A stretch of 64,000 nt of DNA, from assembly GCA_029834535.1 (NCBI GenBank), contig JAQMWT010000373.1, forward strand, positions 177,793 to 241,792, read 5' to 3'. Position numbers and translations under genes: made by a program. Below, one piece after another: positions 50,531 to 61,962 of this stretch. The first letter of the stretch is position 1; the number at the start of each line of letters is the position of its first letter. The DNA is from Chrysophaeum taylorii (taxonomy: Eukaryota; Sar; Pelagophyceae; Pelagomonadales; Pelagomonadaceae). The notes beneath the pieces were generated by a model. That model did no database searches, was not told the origin of the DNA, and saw only the letters and a program-made list of their open reading frames with translations.

Positions 50531-52800
50531 GCATCAACCCACACCATGATCTTGAATTCTTGCTCTCGCAAGCTGCGTGTCCGCAATGACTCTAAAATAG
50601 CCCTCGTAGCTACCCAAGGCGCTGTGATCACCAAACCGCGATCATGTCCACGTCCTCATCGCGTTCTTTTGTAATCGAATAAAACGGAAAAACCAACGGC
50701 CGCCTTTCCCTAAAAATTGCCATGGCCGTGGTATTCTCAGCACCATCTTGGTCACTGTAATAATTCTCCTTCGTTGTTATCCAGGCAAGGACTGCCTATA
50801 CGTCGCTTCGACCAAGCTCGACCCGCAAAGTCGCAAAACCACAATACAAGCTCGCTACGGACGGCTCCAGATAATAACTCCAAAGTACATAGCCCGAAGA
50901 AAAGTTCGCTTATGCTTCTCAATAATATGAACCCGATACCGCATCGTCTTCGGGCGTGTTTAACCCCACGCTCCTCACTGATATCGTGAAGTTATACTTA
51001 AGCCTTTGATAATGACGAGTTGTCGAGCGCAGACAACTATCCCCAGTACCCATACATCTGCCTTTTACGAAGAAAAAAGTATTCTTCATTATATAGTGTG
51101 TAGAGGGCCTGGCTCGAGGAACTTGGTGTGAGCAGGGACAAAAAATTTGCATATATAAACACATGGGGCGCGTGAGAGGGTAAAACAGATGAGGCGCGCA
51201 AGAGGCAGGAAGAAGATACGTGGTGGTTAGAGGATGTCATCGGTGCGGTCAGCGACGTCCGCGTCTAAAGCTCCCGATAGGGGCATTATAAGGGGAAATG
51301 ATGGTGGGGGAATGGCGCTACCGCCACAGGTCCGAGGCGCTGTTCGGGTGATGTAAAAAGGCAGCGCTGACGTCGATGGCTTCCCCGAGTGGGAAGATAG
51401 GAAAGTACACGAGTGGAAGATATAGCGGGTCACTCGTTCGGCACGTAGCAACACGTATCGCGGGCAAATGAGGGCTTTGCGGCCATTGACGAGCGCAGCA
51501 GTGGATCGCGTCGAAAACGAGAGGACTAACATCGTGGTTCCTTCATTTGTGAGCGCGAGAGCCGCATGGGTCTCGCGATCGCGCCGCAGGGCATAGGCTG
51601 CATCATAGCCGGGGGGGGTCACGAAAACAAACCCATTGTTGCGGAGAGAATGCAAGAGCATGGCGCCAAAGTCCACGAGACCATGGTAGAAGCTTGATAC
51701 GCTCAATGGTAGAAGCTTGATATGCGATCAAGCATAGTGTCATATAGCGCGATATCGTTGATATCGGCGGGGGGTATTGCGGCTCGCACCGTGTACTTTT
51801 AATTTGCTCGAGCGTGTCATGAGGATCTTGGAAGAAAGTCGCCGAAAAGTCGCACAGTTCGCCGATGCGCTTTACTTTACGCCAGCAGCTGCCCGTTAAA
51901 CGAATGTGTTGTGTTTCCAGAGAGCTACACTATTATGTGTGCGACACTGGAACATTTCACACCTATCTCTACAAGAGGGTTTTCTTTCCGTAATACGGCT
52001 TTCCCTCTCTCCTCCCTTACCCTTCCACAATTACTTATTCATGACTATGAAGAACCCAGTCTGAAGCTCTTTTCCAAAATGGAGTAGGCCTCCAGGTGCG
52101 TACCGTCAGGTACGGGGTTTTCTGTTTAATTAACAGAGGCTTCGTTCCTCGTTGTCAGTGTAAACGCTTCTTCTATGGGACGACCTAATGTCCTTAAGGA
52201 GTTAGGGCTTAAATCCCTACCTTGTGTAGTCGCATGTGACAAGCGGAATGGTCTGTACACGCCTAAGACTGCACGCAGTCTCTACCTTGTACCCGGAGAG
52301 GGTCAAATCTCTCCAGGTTATGGGCCCAGATGCGTAGGTGTGTCAGCCCAACTGTGTTGTACGTATAAACGGAGTGATCAATTTACGCCTGATCACGAGT
52401 ACAATGCGACAATGTGTTTGGCGGTGGTCTACTGTACATATTTGTTGTGTGACGGTATGTGCCCACCAGTTAATTTGGGTTGTGACCGAGTTGGGTCGGT
52501 CACTGGTCATATGCACTCGCATAACCAATAAATTAAAATTTTTTCCTACACAAGCCGCGGGAACTTGTACGGGTTTTTCCTCCTATTCCCCAACAAAAGA
52601 CTGTCTGCTCGAGAATTAATCCATTCTTCAGTCTCAAGTCATCCTGTTTTTAAATAACATGGTGATTTGTTTGGTCTTGTAAATAAGCCCACGCTTAAAA
52701 TAGCGTACTGTACATATAACCCGCACTCCAGAAACCCTTCATTCTTATGTGTTGAATATGTCTATCAATCCTATAACCTATTCTTTAATAGGTCACAACC
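50531..52800. other. relic DNA and probable leader/LTR of the next element
   Basis: A minus-strand frame at 51227-51706 (159 residues) is open but has no recognised domain. From about 51950 to 52800 the DNA is AT-rich and non-coding and leads directly into the gag frame at 52801. It may hold the LTR and untranslated leader, but no matching 3' copy was found inside the window. Confidence 0.35.
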
Positions 52801-54645
52801 ATGTCAAAACAAAAACCAATATCCACTACGGATATCTACAAACAAGAACAAATCCTCGTTGATAAAATTAACGCAGGATTGCGTTTCCAAGACAACTCAA
52901 CCAAAGTGAGCTTACAAATTGAGGTGCTTCGCAGACATATGACAAGTCCATACGCGGACGCGTTATTCTGCTTCGATTCACATGAAGCTTACACCCGGAA
53001 TGCTCCGGAGTATAACCAACTTCTTGAACAAGAAGCTGATATCATCTTCGCTCAATGGAAAGGTGAACAAGTAAAAGATTTAAACTTACCTGATGAAGAT
53101 GCCCTGCCTGATCATCTTAAAACTTGGCACGTCAACTCATCACATCAACTATTAGTTGATGTCCGTAATAATCTCGAACGACTTTATTACCAAGAGTCAT
53201 AAAATCTCGTTCGTCCCGAATTAAATGAGGATGTTAAACGTGCCCTCACTTTATTAGATACCCGATTCCCCAAATCATTTGTGTATGTTTCATCTCTAAC
53301 TAACATATCCTTTACAGGTCTCTCTAATACCGACTGGATCAAACACTGCGAAACTTATGCTGGTTTCTTGTACACATCTTTTAATCTGGAATCACAAGAC
53401 AAACCCGCACTCGCTATGTGGCCTCAATTAACGAAGATATATGCACTTACTGCACATCCTAATAAACTACGTGCAGTAATGCTTTTAGCTTACCATTACT
53501 ATGAGACAGTGTCTTGTACAGATGTTACTGAGCTTAAATCTCAGTTTAATCGAATGTCTTTAAATGTTAATTGGTATGCCCATGTATTTGTCGAACAACT
53601 CCTTGCTTTCCAATCTCAGGCAAAGCAATTAAATAATGATGAAGCATCAATCCAATTTAATGATTCCATAATCACTCTTAAAGGTCACGAGGAGATCTAC
53701 CGTCTATATGCTAATCCCTCGGATCACGAGCGTTATTCTCAATCTTTATTGGAGTGGTGTAAACTCTACGAGACACGCTCTGGGAACAACTCGATTCACG
53801 ATCCTGAATTCTTAAAGCTAGTTGATCCTAACGACGTTCGTCCGTTATTGGAGTTCTTGTTAAAGATATACAATGAAACAAAGTTTTTCTCTAACCGACG
53901 CTAGGATAAACCCGCTTCCTGGATCCCTTACATCCCTGGTACTACCGCTATCAAGCCACCAAAGGTATTATTGATGGATACTATTCATCAATCCCACGAC
54001 TCTCTAAATAATGCTTACTCGTTGTTAGCTACTGTAGCTGGACAGTGTGGCTTCAACGCTCGTAAGCTTCGTAATGCAAAAGATAAAGCATCGACAATTT
54101 TACCTCGTGACACGTCGTACTATCGTCCACATTCAAATTATAACGTTAAAGGTACCAGCTTCGATCGTCCCGTCTACTCACCCTCCTCTAACCGTAATGC
54201 ACGCTCTAATATGTCTCTTATGGACCGGGCTACTTATCAAGTTGATCGTCTTCGTCACCTGTTTGGTAAATTACAGGAAGCGAATCCCAACCCCTCTACC
54301 GACTCTAAAATGGTACAGGAGGAAATGAAAAGCTTACTGAGTACCCTCTGGACAACCGCTTCTCAAGCTTCGACGCAGTCCTTAGATCCTGATGAAGCCA
54401 CCCAAGTTCATCTCTACTTATCTCGAGTTGAATTATGTCCAATACCATATCGAACCTCTTGGAAGCCGATAAGGAATCTCTTGTTTCAGAAGAAAAGTAT
54501 CAAACTGAAACATCTGCTCCTGAAGCGCCCCCCAGTGATGCGGAGCAGAGGGGGGCTTCTGATACAGAGAAAATGTTCCACACTTTTCTGTCCATTAAAG
54601 ATGATGAAATCGACAACATCCCTCAGCCGCTATTGCAGCACATAA
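52801..54645 (+). pseudogene. gag-like protein of element 3, two in-frame stops
   Basis: ATG 52801 opens a 1.8-kb phase-1 frame interrupted only by TAA 53200-53202 and TAG 53902-53904. The product is helical and charged, with no zinc knuckle; ordered segments include QIEVLRRHMTSPYADALFCF, AMWPQLTKIYALTAHPNKLR and VDRLRHLFGKLQEANPNPS. Position before the protease suggests a capsid-like gag. The phase-3 protease frame overlaps its last 210 bp, an arrangement that would need a -1 shift in a live copy. Confidence 0.5.
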
Positions 54646-55607
54646 ATGCTAAAGCTCAGAACGCTATCGTTCGTCGTCAAGCTCGGGAAACTTCCTCGCA
54701 CTCTGAGCTCCCCAGTAATCTACCCGATGAAGATAATGAAGATGGTACAGATCCCCCTGTGTTGCTACCAAAATTAAATACTGGTTTTACACTCGTCGTT
54801 GTGCCTTCCGAACAAACGCAAAGTTCCATGACACAGTACGTGTTTGGTCAAAGCTCAACACATGCCTGTTATGCAACAATGCTTAAACTGTACAACGAGT
54901 ACAATTTGCCGCTAATGACTACGCCAGGATATGCTGACACATGTGCTTCTCAACATGTAATTAACTTTAAACGTTATGCTGATCCTATCCACATCGTAAA
55001 GCTACCCGAGTCCTTATCACCTGCTATCCAGACTGCTACGGATACGCAGAGAATCACACATGCTATGATTATAAGGACCGTCATTCCCGCTCTCCCAAAG
55101 CATCCAAATGTGGGATATGTAAAGCTAGACGTTGCGCTTTTTCTACCCAAGCAAAACGACCATAACGATCCCGATCTGCACATCATCAGTATGATTCAAT
55201 GGGGAGAAGATAAACTTGGTATACATCTTTATGGAGTTGAATTTAAAGGACAATCATCTATCCAGAGTAAAATTGATGATAATGTCAAGATTACTTTGTT
55301 TAGACTTAATAACCTGTTGCCTACTCTACCAATTTATTCGCTACAACAAGCAAAAGCGCGTAAAATGGAACTTCGCTCACTACAGTTCAGACTATGTGCT
55401 TTTAATGAACAACGCGAAATGCTTAAACTATATTCCACCCTCATGGAACGCGTAATTTACGTCCCATGGCTTAAAACCATCTTGGAGTCAATGCATTCGC
55501 AGCTGCCTTACATACGCAGCATTTCCCACCTCCCGTATGACGCAAGGTTACCACACGTTTGCTTCACACGGCAACTACGTCTCCTAGCTCACGAACACCT
55601 ACTGTAA
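54435..55607 (+). pseudogene. retropepsin-like protein of element 3
   Basis: The phase-3 frame (390 codons) includes an acidic linker and then PGYADTCASQHVINFKRYAD, where Asp (54936-54938) Thr-Cys-Ala-Ser corresponds to the retropepsin D-T/S-G-A-S loop with Gly replaced by Cys. About 45 residues on, VALFLPKQ is followed by IISMIQWGEDKLGIHLYGV, which fits the second half of a Copia protease. The Gly-to-Cys change probably impairs it. Confidence 0.5.
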
Positions 55608-56894
55608 CTCTAATTTGCTCTGGGATGTCCACTCCTGCATTCTTGGCTTGCGCTTCTAATGACTTGCAAATCAACATCAACGTTAAAGTTCTTGTTGAGA
55701 GCGACGACAATATCACGCACATGCTACGAAGACGTTTTGGTAATTCCATCGAAGTTTTCCCATCCCTACCTAAATTTCTGACATATCTCCATCGAGCATC
55801 GGACGCTGAACGTGCACGATATTACACCGATATAGTGGAATTGACATCACCATGCACAAATCGCAACATAATCAATGGGAGATCCATTTCCAACTTATAG
55901 CGTGATATGGATGGTTCCTTGTTTCCAAGTGCTCTAAGTGTACTTGAGCTTCGAAAGCCGCTTGTTCTTTTCATGGAAATGACACCACCACACTCCGCAT
56001 CGTATGAAGACCATATACGAGTCGCGAATCTCATCTTCTCAACGATGCACTATACGGTGGATATATGTGACCGATTTCCATGCTATCTGTGTGGAGATTA
56101 TCAAGCCAGAGAAAGATGGATCCTCGTTGCACGCAAATATAACACCGGCCATCTTGATCTGCTTTCCTGGCCTAACAAACGAGTCACTTCCTTTCTGGAC
56201 ATTGCAGACCACGCTAATTCCATCAGTCGCAAGTTAATAGTCGACGAACCTTGGACGCAAGTCTTTCCCGACATACCATTCGTGTCCACACCTAAAACCT
56301 ACAACATCTTTAGTCGTACAGGATCCGTGCGCTTAACTGTGACTGAGCTTGAAACCTTAACTATGCTGTTCCTTCGTCTGCACTCTAACAAAACAGTCGA
56401 ACACCCCAGTCAAGATGAAATGGAGGGCATTTCTAACTTTCGCCTGGGATTCTCGACTAACTCACGAAAACCACTTGCTTGCATGAGAACCCCTGTTGAA
56501 CTCAAAGCTTTTGTGCTCATCTATATTATTATGGGACGTTTGTTCCCTAAATCTATCACAATACCTGTGTCCTTTCGTATTACAACTATCGAATCCTGTG
56601 TCCTTTCGTATTACAACTATCGAATCTAACCAACCATCTCACAGGTTATTCTTAAATAAATCCTCTACTTCCTCCATCATTTACATCACCGGTGGAAGAC
56701 ATACAGGCGGAGACATAACAGTTTCTAACTCCTCTTCTAAATACCAGGCACATATAAATGCTTTTGGCGAAACCTATACCTTCCTAACACATGATGCCGG
56801 AATTGATAAGACTGCTTCTCTCGAACCTGTTAATGGTTTCTTTGGCTTTGCCGAGCATACCATAATAATGAAAATCAAGACACGCGTCGTCTAG
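55559..56894 (+). pseudogene. DNA (cytosine-5) methyltransferase of element 3
   Basis: Phase-2 frames 55559-55900 and 55907-56629 are separated by a single TAG. Early in the frame, ININVKVLVESDDNITHMLR fits motifs I-II. DIVELTSPCTNRNIINGRSI, with Pro-Cys at 55850-55855, fits motif IV with the catalytic Cys kept and Gln replaced by Thr. LVLFMEMTPPHSA, with Glu at 55976-55978, is 42 codons later and fits motif VI. GDYQARERWILVARKYN (about 56090-56140) fits motif VIII well. RLTVTELETLTMLFL parallels the equivalent part of element 1. The frame then changes at the 31-bp duplication and continues in phase 3 to 56894. It is a sister of the element 1 methyltransferase by motif order and spacing. Confidence 0.65.
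56564..56625 (+). repeat. 31-bp tandem duplication in the methyltransferase frame
   Basis: CCTGTGTCCTTTCGTATTAC... is repeated exactly (56564-56594 and 56595-56625). Since 31 is not a multiple of 3, it accounts for the frame change at this point. Confidence 0.9.
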
Positions 56895-56947
56895 TACAAG
56901 CACGGGTCCCTATACTTCTCTCCTGTACTTCACGATTCTTTTGTCTT

Positions 56948-57136
56948 TAAATGTCGACTGCTAAGAGGGGGTGTGTGTGGAGCATGAAGGATGTGGGTGG
57001 GTTTGTGGGGTATGAGGGATGGGCCTGACGGGCGGAGATAAGCACGCGGGACCTAGTCAGGGTCATCGCCGAGGCGTGGGACAGGCGAAGAGAGGACAGG
57101 CCCCGCCCGTAGGTCGTACGCATGCTGCCGCCGGAC
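56948..57136 (-). mobile_element. truncated retroelement-like insertion in element 3
   Basis: About 190 bp matches 35583-35835 (words AAATGTCGACTGCTAAGAGG, GCCTGACGGGCGGAGATA, GGTCATCGCCGA, GTACGCATGCTGCCGCCGGAC) and has one internal deletion relative to it. It is flanked by GATTCTTTTGTCTT (56934-56947) and GATCCTTTTGTCTT (57137-57150), a 13/14 match that looks like a target duplication. Only the 3' part of the source family is present, as in 5'-truncated non-LTR insertions. Confidence 0.65.
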
Positions 57137-57470
57137 GATCCTTTTGTCTTCTACCCTCAGGAAAATCGTCTCGAATTTATCGATAAAATGTTTGCTTTAA
57201 GTGACATGCATCATCCCAAAGCAGATATCTGGGCTTTTTTACATCAAGCGATAGGAAGATGGGTGCCAAAGTTCATTCTATATACACTCCTACTCCTACC
57301 ATTCGTGGATTTGCTAATATGCTCGTGTACGATCCACGACTCGATCGCATTCGACACTACTCAAGGACCGGGTCCTCTTGGGATAATGGTTTACGTACCC
57401 AGGGATATTAAATTTTGGGTACCCTATGGCACTATAAGAAGTCCAATGTTGGGATCAAGTGTTTAACGGT

Positions 57471-57968
57471 GCTACGTGGCTGCAACCCTGCCCTGACTCG
57501 CTTGAAACCGCTCTAGAAAGAGGGACGCGCACAGTGGTGGCGGTGCGGGTGCTTGAAGGTTTTGGTGTGGTGTGTGGGCACGCGCACAGAGGTGGTGTGG
57601 TGTGGTGTGGGGTGGGGTGGGGTGGGGTGGGGTGGGGTGGCAGCCGAGCCTGGAATGGCAGCGCGCTTAGTTGCGGCCGCGGCCGCGGCCGCGGCCGCTG
57701 TCGAGCAGGCTTCGCGCTCAACGCCTCTCCGCCGTGCGCTTTGGCACCGCGACCACAGCCGCGCTTGCGGAAGGGCAGGATAATCGTGTTTTCCGGACTT
57801 GAGCGTGCTTGAGGCGGATTGCGAGAGCGAAAACGTGCTTGCACTTGTAGTAGTGCCCAGAATTTGGGGCAGCTGCACGTGTAGAACGTGGGCGATTGAT
57901 GTCCGGGTCCAGCCTTTTGAGGACGTGGGCCGCCCCGACGATGCTCAGAGCGCGTCAGGGACTTCCCG
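57471..57968. other. low-complexity junction; no gene
   Basis: GGTGT/GGGGT repeats lie at about 57590-57641 and a (GGCCGC)n tract at about 57672-57700. There is no supported coding frame. Confidence 0.6.
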
Positions 57969-58762
57969 TCAGGGTGCGAGACAAGCCGCCGCTTTCTGCG
58001 ACGACGACAAAGTCACGGAGAAATCCAAGGGTCTGCTCGCTCTTGGTCGCCTTGACAGAAATGCCCTTGACTGCTCCGTGTCCGGACGACAAGAGTAAGA
58101 CAGAAGGAGTCGGACTTGACTTTCTTGAGGAAGTCGCCATCGAGCTTGCCAGCGTGAATGTACTCCTGCGCCTCCTTCCAATCCCTGCCGTTGATCTGCG
58201 GGTGCTGAGCAAATAGCCATCGTTTGGCTCTTAGTCTCGAGGTACCGGACGATGCTTCTCCAGGCTGGAACTACGAGAACGACCTCGCGGGCAGTGCCAT
58301 CCACCTTGATGAGGTTGTTGCAGGATTGTTGCCGTTGTTGTCGCGCGGCGTACCGGAGCACCCGTTCGAGCCCGGATCCAGCCGGCCTTTTCTCATACTT
58401 CGCCAGACCGTACTCCGGGCACCAGACTTCGATGAATGCGGGGCACTTCCGGTCCACTCGTCGGTGAAGCGACGCAGGAGTATTTGTCGAGACCGCCGGC
58501 GATCGTGACGACACTAATTTGCTCCATCTCGAGCACACAGGACGTTCCGTCGCACTCGTTCCCAGTGAGCATCTTCAAAGCAGCGACAAATATCTCGTTG
58601 AGTGGTCGCAGCGGTCGCTCCGCCATGCTGAACGCAGATTTTTTCATCGCACGCCTCGCGCGCCATCTCGAGCACACAGGACGTTCCGTCGCACTCGTTC
58701 CCAGTGAGCATCTTCAAAGCAGCGACAAATATCTCGTTGCGGCGGTCGCTCGTGTGTGCAAG
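57969..58762 (-). pseudogene. broken gene fragment of unknown family, cut by the Copia LTR
   Basis: Minus-strand blocks are NEIFVAALKMLTGNECDGTS followed by ISVVTIAGGLDKYSCVAS (about 58600-58480), AFIEVWCPEYGLAKYEKRP (about 58440-58385), NNLIKVDGTAREVVLVVPA (about 58318-58265) and DWKEAQEYIHAGKLDGDFLK (about 58185-58125). They lie in differing frames. The first block is duplicated at 58524-58739. The right end abuts the Copia LTR. The family is not recognised. Confidence 0.35.
58524..58739. repeat. 77-bp direct repeat, period 139 bp
   Basis: Copies at 58524-58600 and 58663-58739 start CCATCTCGAGCACACAGG and end AATATCTCGTTG and are essentially identical. Confidence 0.9.
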
Positions 58763-58941
58763 TGTCATAGCTTCCTCACACAGGTGCTGGAAAAGAAGGG
58801 GTAAGTGAGATCCTCACAGAGGAGAAGGAAAAGAAGGAAAAGGAAAAAGGGGTAAGTGAGACGCTCACAGAGGAAGCTTTGAGGAAGACGTCACAGAGGC
58901 ATTGTGGCAAGAAAAAGAGACAACAGAGATCAGGGCGAAGA

Positions 58942-59534
58942 TCACGAAGTGAGGTAACGAGCACGAAGCCGGAGGAAGGAAGGAGCTTCCGTACTGCGGG
59001 TGAAAATGTCGCTAAGATTGTGAAGGCGGGGTATGTGCTTGAGATCAATGATGTGGTTGCGATGATATTCGGCGGTACTGTAAAAGCGAATGTCAATATG
59101 GCGGGTGCGCCGTGTGAGACATTGGAGACGAACTTGGGTGACGGTGGTGCTATTATCAACATACATTGGGACCGTGTGACGAGGGAGATCAAAGTCATCA
59201 AAAGTTTGAGAAGCCAAGAGAGCTCAGCAGTAGCAGCGTAAAGAGCAAGCAATTCAGCTTCGAAAGAAGAACGAGCAAGTAAGTATTGCGAGCGGGAGCA
59301 GCAGGCTATCATAGAGCCGCCGAGAAGAAAACAAAACCCAGTTGTAGAGTGGCGGTCATCAGGGTCGTCGGCCCAGCTGGAGTCGGAATAACCACAGAGA
59401 TGAAGGGTAGAATCGCGACCAAGAATAAGGGCAAGATCCTGAGTACCGTTGAGATAACGCAGAGTGTGGGATAAAGCGTGCCAGTGGGGTTTACCAGGAT
59501 TGTGGGAAAACGCGCACACTGATTGACGGACCAA
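58942..59534 (-). pseudogene. Copia RNase H and C-terminus
   Basis: LHLCGYSDSSWADDPDDRHS (catalytic Asp), TTGFCFLLGGSMIACCSRSQ and SSFEAELLALYAATAELSWL form the RNase H core. After a frame change, MYVDNSTTV...RTRHIDIRFYSTAEY...LSDIFTR is the standard Copia end. Confidence 0.85.
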
Positions 59535-60582
59535 GTGATATCAGGGCGAGTCATGATGGAGATGAAGAGGACACAGCCAACAATACGGCGAAAAGGGATG
59601 CGTGCCATGAAAATGTGATCTGGAGAACCAGGAGCCGGACAATCAGCCGCAGAAAGATGAAGACCTTTGGGAGCGGGAGTGAGTTCGGGTTTACTGTTGA
59701 TGAAGCGATGTTCGGTAAGGATTTCACGGATAGCATGGGATTGGTCAAGAGTGAGGGTGAGATCGAGTTCATTGACGTCAGTGAAAGCGCGGAAACGGAG
59801 GAAAAAGGCTTGGTAATGGCCAATGCAATGAGGAGGGTGCGCCACAAGAAGATCATCAACGACCAAAACGAGACGGAGGACCACGGTAGAATTGAGCACG
59901 AGCTTGTAATGGCAAGTGTCACCAGATCCGCGGACGAAGCCACAATCATTGAGAAGGAAGCGTTCCAAATAAAGCCACCAATTGCGACAAGCTTGTTTGC
60001 AACCATACCAAGAGCGACGGAGCTTGTAAACGATTTTGGAACCATCGGTGGGTTGGCGAGGAGCATAGCCTTCGGGTGGCCAGACATAGATGTCTTCGTC
60101 AATGGGAGCTTGAATAAAAGCGGAGCTAACATCCAACTTGTGCAAATCAGTCATGAACAGCGACAAAGGTCAGAAAGAAACGGATCGTGACGATGTTGGC
60201 AACCGGTGAGTAGGTGTCATGATAATCAATGCCGTGAACCTGGGTGTAACCGCGGACGACAAGGCGAGCCTTGTACGATTTGAAGCGGCCAGAGTCATAC
60301 TTCTTGCGGAGGATCCACTTGAGGGTACAAATGTTGCCAGAAAAGTCTGAGGAGGCGAATCACATCCCAACAACCAAGTTGACCAAGAGGCTGTATTCTT
60401 GCGATGGCTTGCAACCAGCCAGGACGCTCAGGATTGGTCGGAGCTAAAGCTTCACGTAAATGGGTGGAAGTGATAGTAGTTTCGTCAAGGTCTGAATACT
60501 GGGACATTTCTTCGGAAGCAGAGTAATAAACGTGTGCATGAGGATCAACAAGGGTGTTAGCTAGCAAAGGGAAGGAAGACAT
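59309..60582 (-). pseudogene. Copia reverse transcriptase
   Basis: It starts LREALAPTNPERPGWLQAI (about 60470), then shifts into the frame with HKLDVSSAFIQAPIDEDIYV (catalytic Asp region, about 60140). SWYGCKQACRNWWLYLE is followed by LVLVVDDLLVAHP (active site V-V-D-D, about 59860) and SIMTRPDITWSVNQCARF. It continues into RNase H in another phase. Confidence 0.85.
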
Positions 60583-60659
60583 AATGAACTAACAAACGAA
60601 AGCTAACAGAAGAAACAAAAAAAGAGTGCCAGGGGAAACAGAAGCGACAGAGGAAACAG

Positions 60660-60743
60660 AATGGCCCGTATCGACATCAGAATGGCCCGTATCAACATCA
60701 GAATGGCCCGTATCAACATCAGAATGGCCCGTATCAACATTGT
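60660..60743. repeat. four 21-bp tandem repeats between integrase and RT
   Basis: AATGGCCCGTATCAACATCAG repeats four times, the first unit with G for A. On the minus strand it would encode MLIRAIL repeats. Confidence 0.85.
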
Positions 60744-60887
60744 GACAGGATGAAACATGGCCCGTAAAGCTTGTTGGTTGTTGTAACGCGCGTTGGTCGA
60801 CTTTGCGCGGTCGGCCCCGTTTGGCACGACGTAATGGTGCACGTTTCGTATTGGCCGGTAACAGTGTAGGCAGTGACTCTGGGGTGA

Positions 60888-61947
60888 TCAGTCCCGATAA
60901 GGCCGGCTCCGGAGCATCAAAAACAAAGATATGGGGCTACGGCCGAAGATAGAACGAGGGTCGTAATAAAACAAGTCAGGAAAACGAGAATCCACGAGAG
61001 ACGGAGGAAGGGGTTGGGTGGACAGTGACTTACGCAGAGCGAAATTTTCGTCAAAAACAACATCAATCGAGGTGTGGATGACAGGACCTGTGGGGCGTTG
61101 AAGCAATATGCGATATCCAGGGCCTGCAGAGGGATACCCAATGAAGATACCGGTTATAGCTTTGGTAGGCCATTTGTCGCCAGTAAGAATTGCAGCAGGA
61201 CAGCCCCAAACACGAAGAAAATCGACACGCGGGAGTGTTTCATGTAGCATTTCATATGGCGTCATATATCCAGGATTAGAGGCATTTGGCATACGAGATG
61301 AAGTCAGCCGTTTCCATGGCCCAACGCCAAAAATCAGGTGGACGGTGCGCATGTACCAAAAGAGTGCGAGTAATATCCGCGGTTGCGCGATGAGCGTTCC
61401 ACAACATCGGAAAAAGCGTGAGCCTGTGAAGTTTTGGACTGTGCTGCCGGAGCGCGCCGAAGCGCAATATTGTTGCCCAGACAGAAGGTTTCGAATTGGC
61501 CCATAAGAGAGCGGTCACGATCGGTGTAGATGAGGGCAACGCGATATCCGAATGGGCGAACCACGGTAGACAGAAAAGTTCGAGTTGACGAGCGTTCGTA
61601 AGGGCATCGTGTCGTGGAGCAAAGTAACGCGTGCGGCGGCGCGTATGATCATCGACAAACGTGAGGATCGCGCGATCTTGATATATGTAGGATGGGACGC
61701 CAGCAAACATGAGATCGGCGTGGATAATAAGGTAGGGCGCAACGGCACGTGGACGAGACAAAGGCTCGGAGGAAGGAGACGAAGTGGAAGCATGAGCTTT
61801 ACGTTGGCCAACATGCGCAGCATGCATTTTACCGAGAGCACAAGCAGGACAAAGAAAGCGACGCGGAGCTCGGGAAAAACGGTGCGCCAACAGCAAGAGA
61901 AGACAAACGCCGAAGATAGGGAGGACTATAATGACCAAGACGAGCAT
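60888..61947 (-). pseudogene. Copia integrase
   Basis: The zinc-binding end has CPACALGKMHAAHVGQRKAH (about 61850). The core has LIIHADLMFAGVP (first Asp), TFVDDHTRR, then IYTDRDRSLMGQFE in another frame (second Asp, about 61525). The third catalytic block lies near 61420, and DFWRWAMETADFISYAKC follows. The C-terminal part (TPYEMLHETLPRVDFLRVWG, then ITGIFIGYPSAGPGYRILL) is typical of Copia integrase. There are at least two frame changes. Confidence 0.8.
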
Positions 61948-61962
61948 GCCAAAGATCGAAAG

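Larger units (their letters stand above)
52801..57470 (+). mobile_element. second Copia-like element with gag, protease and methyltransferase; integrase and RT missing
   Basis: This AT-richer element reads gag (52801-54645), retropepsin (54435-55607) and C5-methyltransferase (55559-56894, resuming after an insertion at 57137). The order gag-protease-methyltransferase equals that of element 1. After about 57470 the sequence changes to GC-rich unrelated DNA, so the integrase/RT half is lost. Breaks are few: two stops in gag, one frame change, one stop and a 31-bp duplication in the methyltransferase. It is therefore better preserved than element 1 over this part. Confidence 0.65.

Noticed and set aside
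51227-51706. 159-codon minus-strand ORF as a gene
   Set aside because: Open but with no domain, no neighbours in frame, and inside relic DNA; not strong enough to annotate as a CDS.
52801-55900. Recoded stop codons (alternative genetic code) in element 3
   Set aside because: Host genes in the window end at TAA, TAG or TGA normally, and element 3 also has frame changes, so ordinary decay is simpler.
57672-57700. (GGCCGC)n tract as a methylation or origin signal
   Set aside because: It is a simple repeat at a junction of unrelated DNAs; nothing else supports a function.
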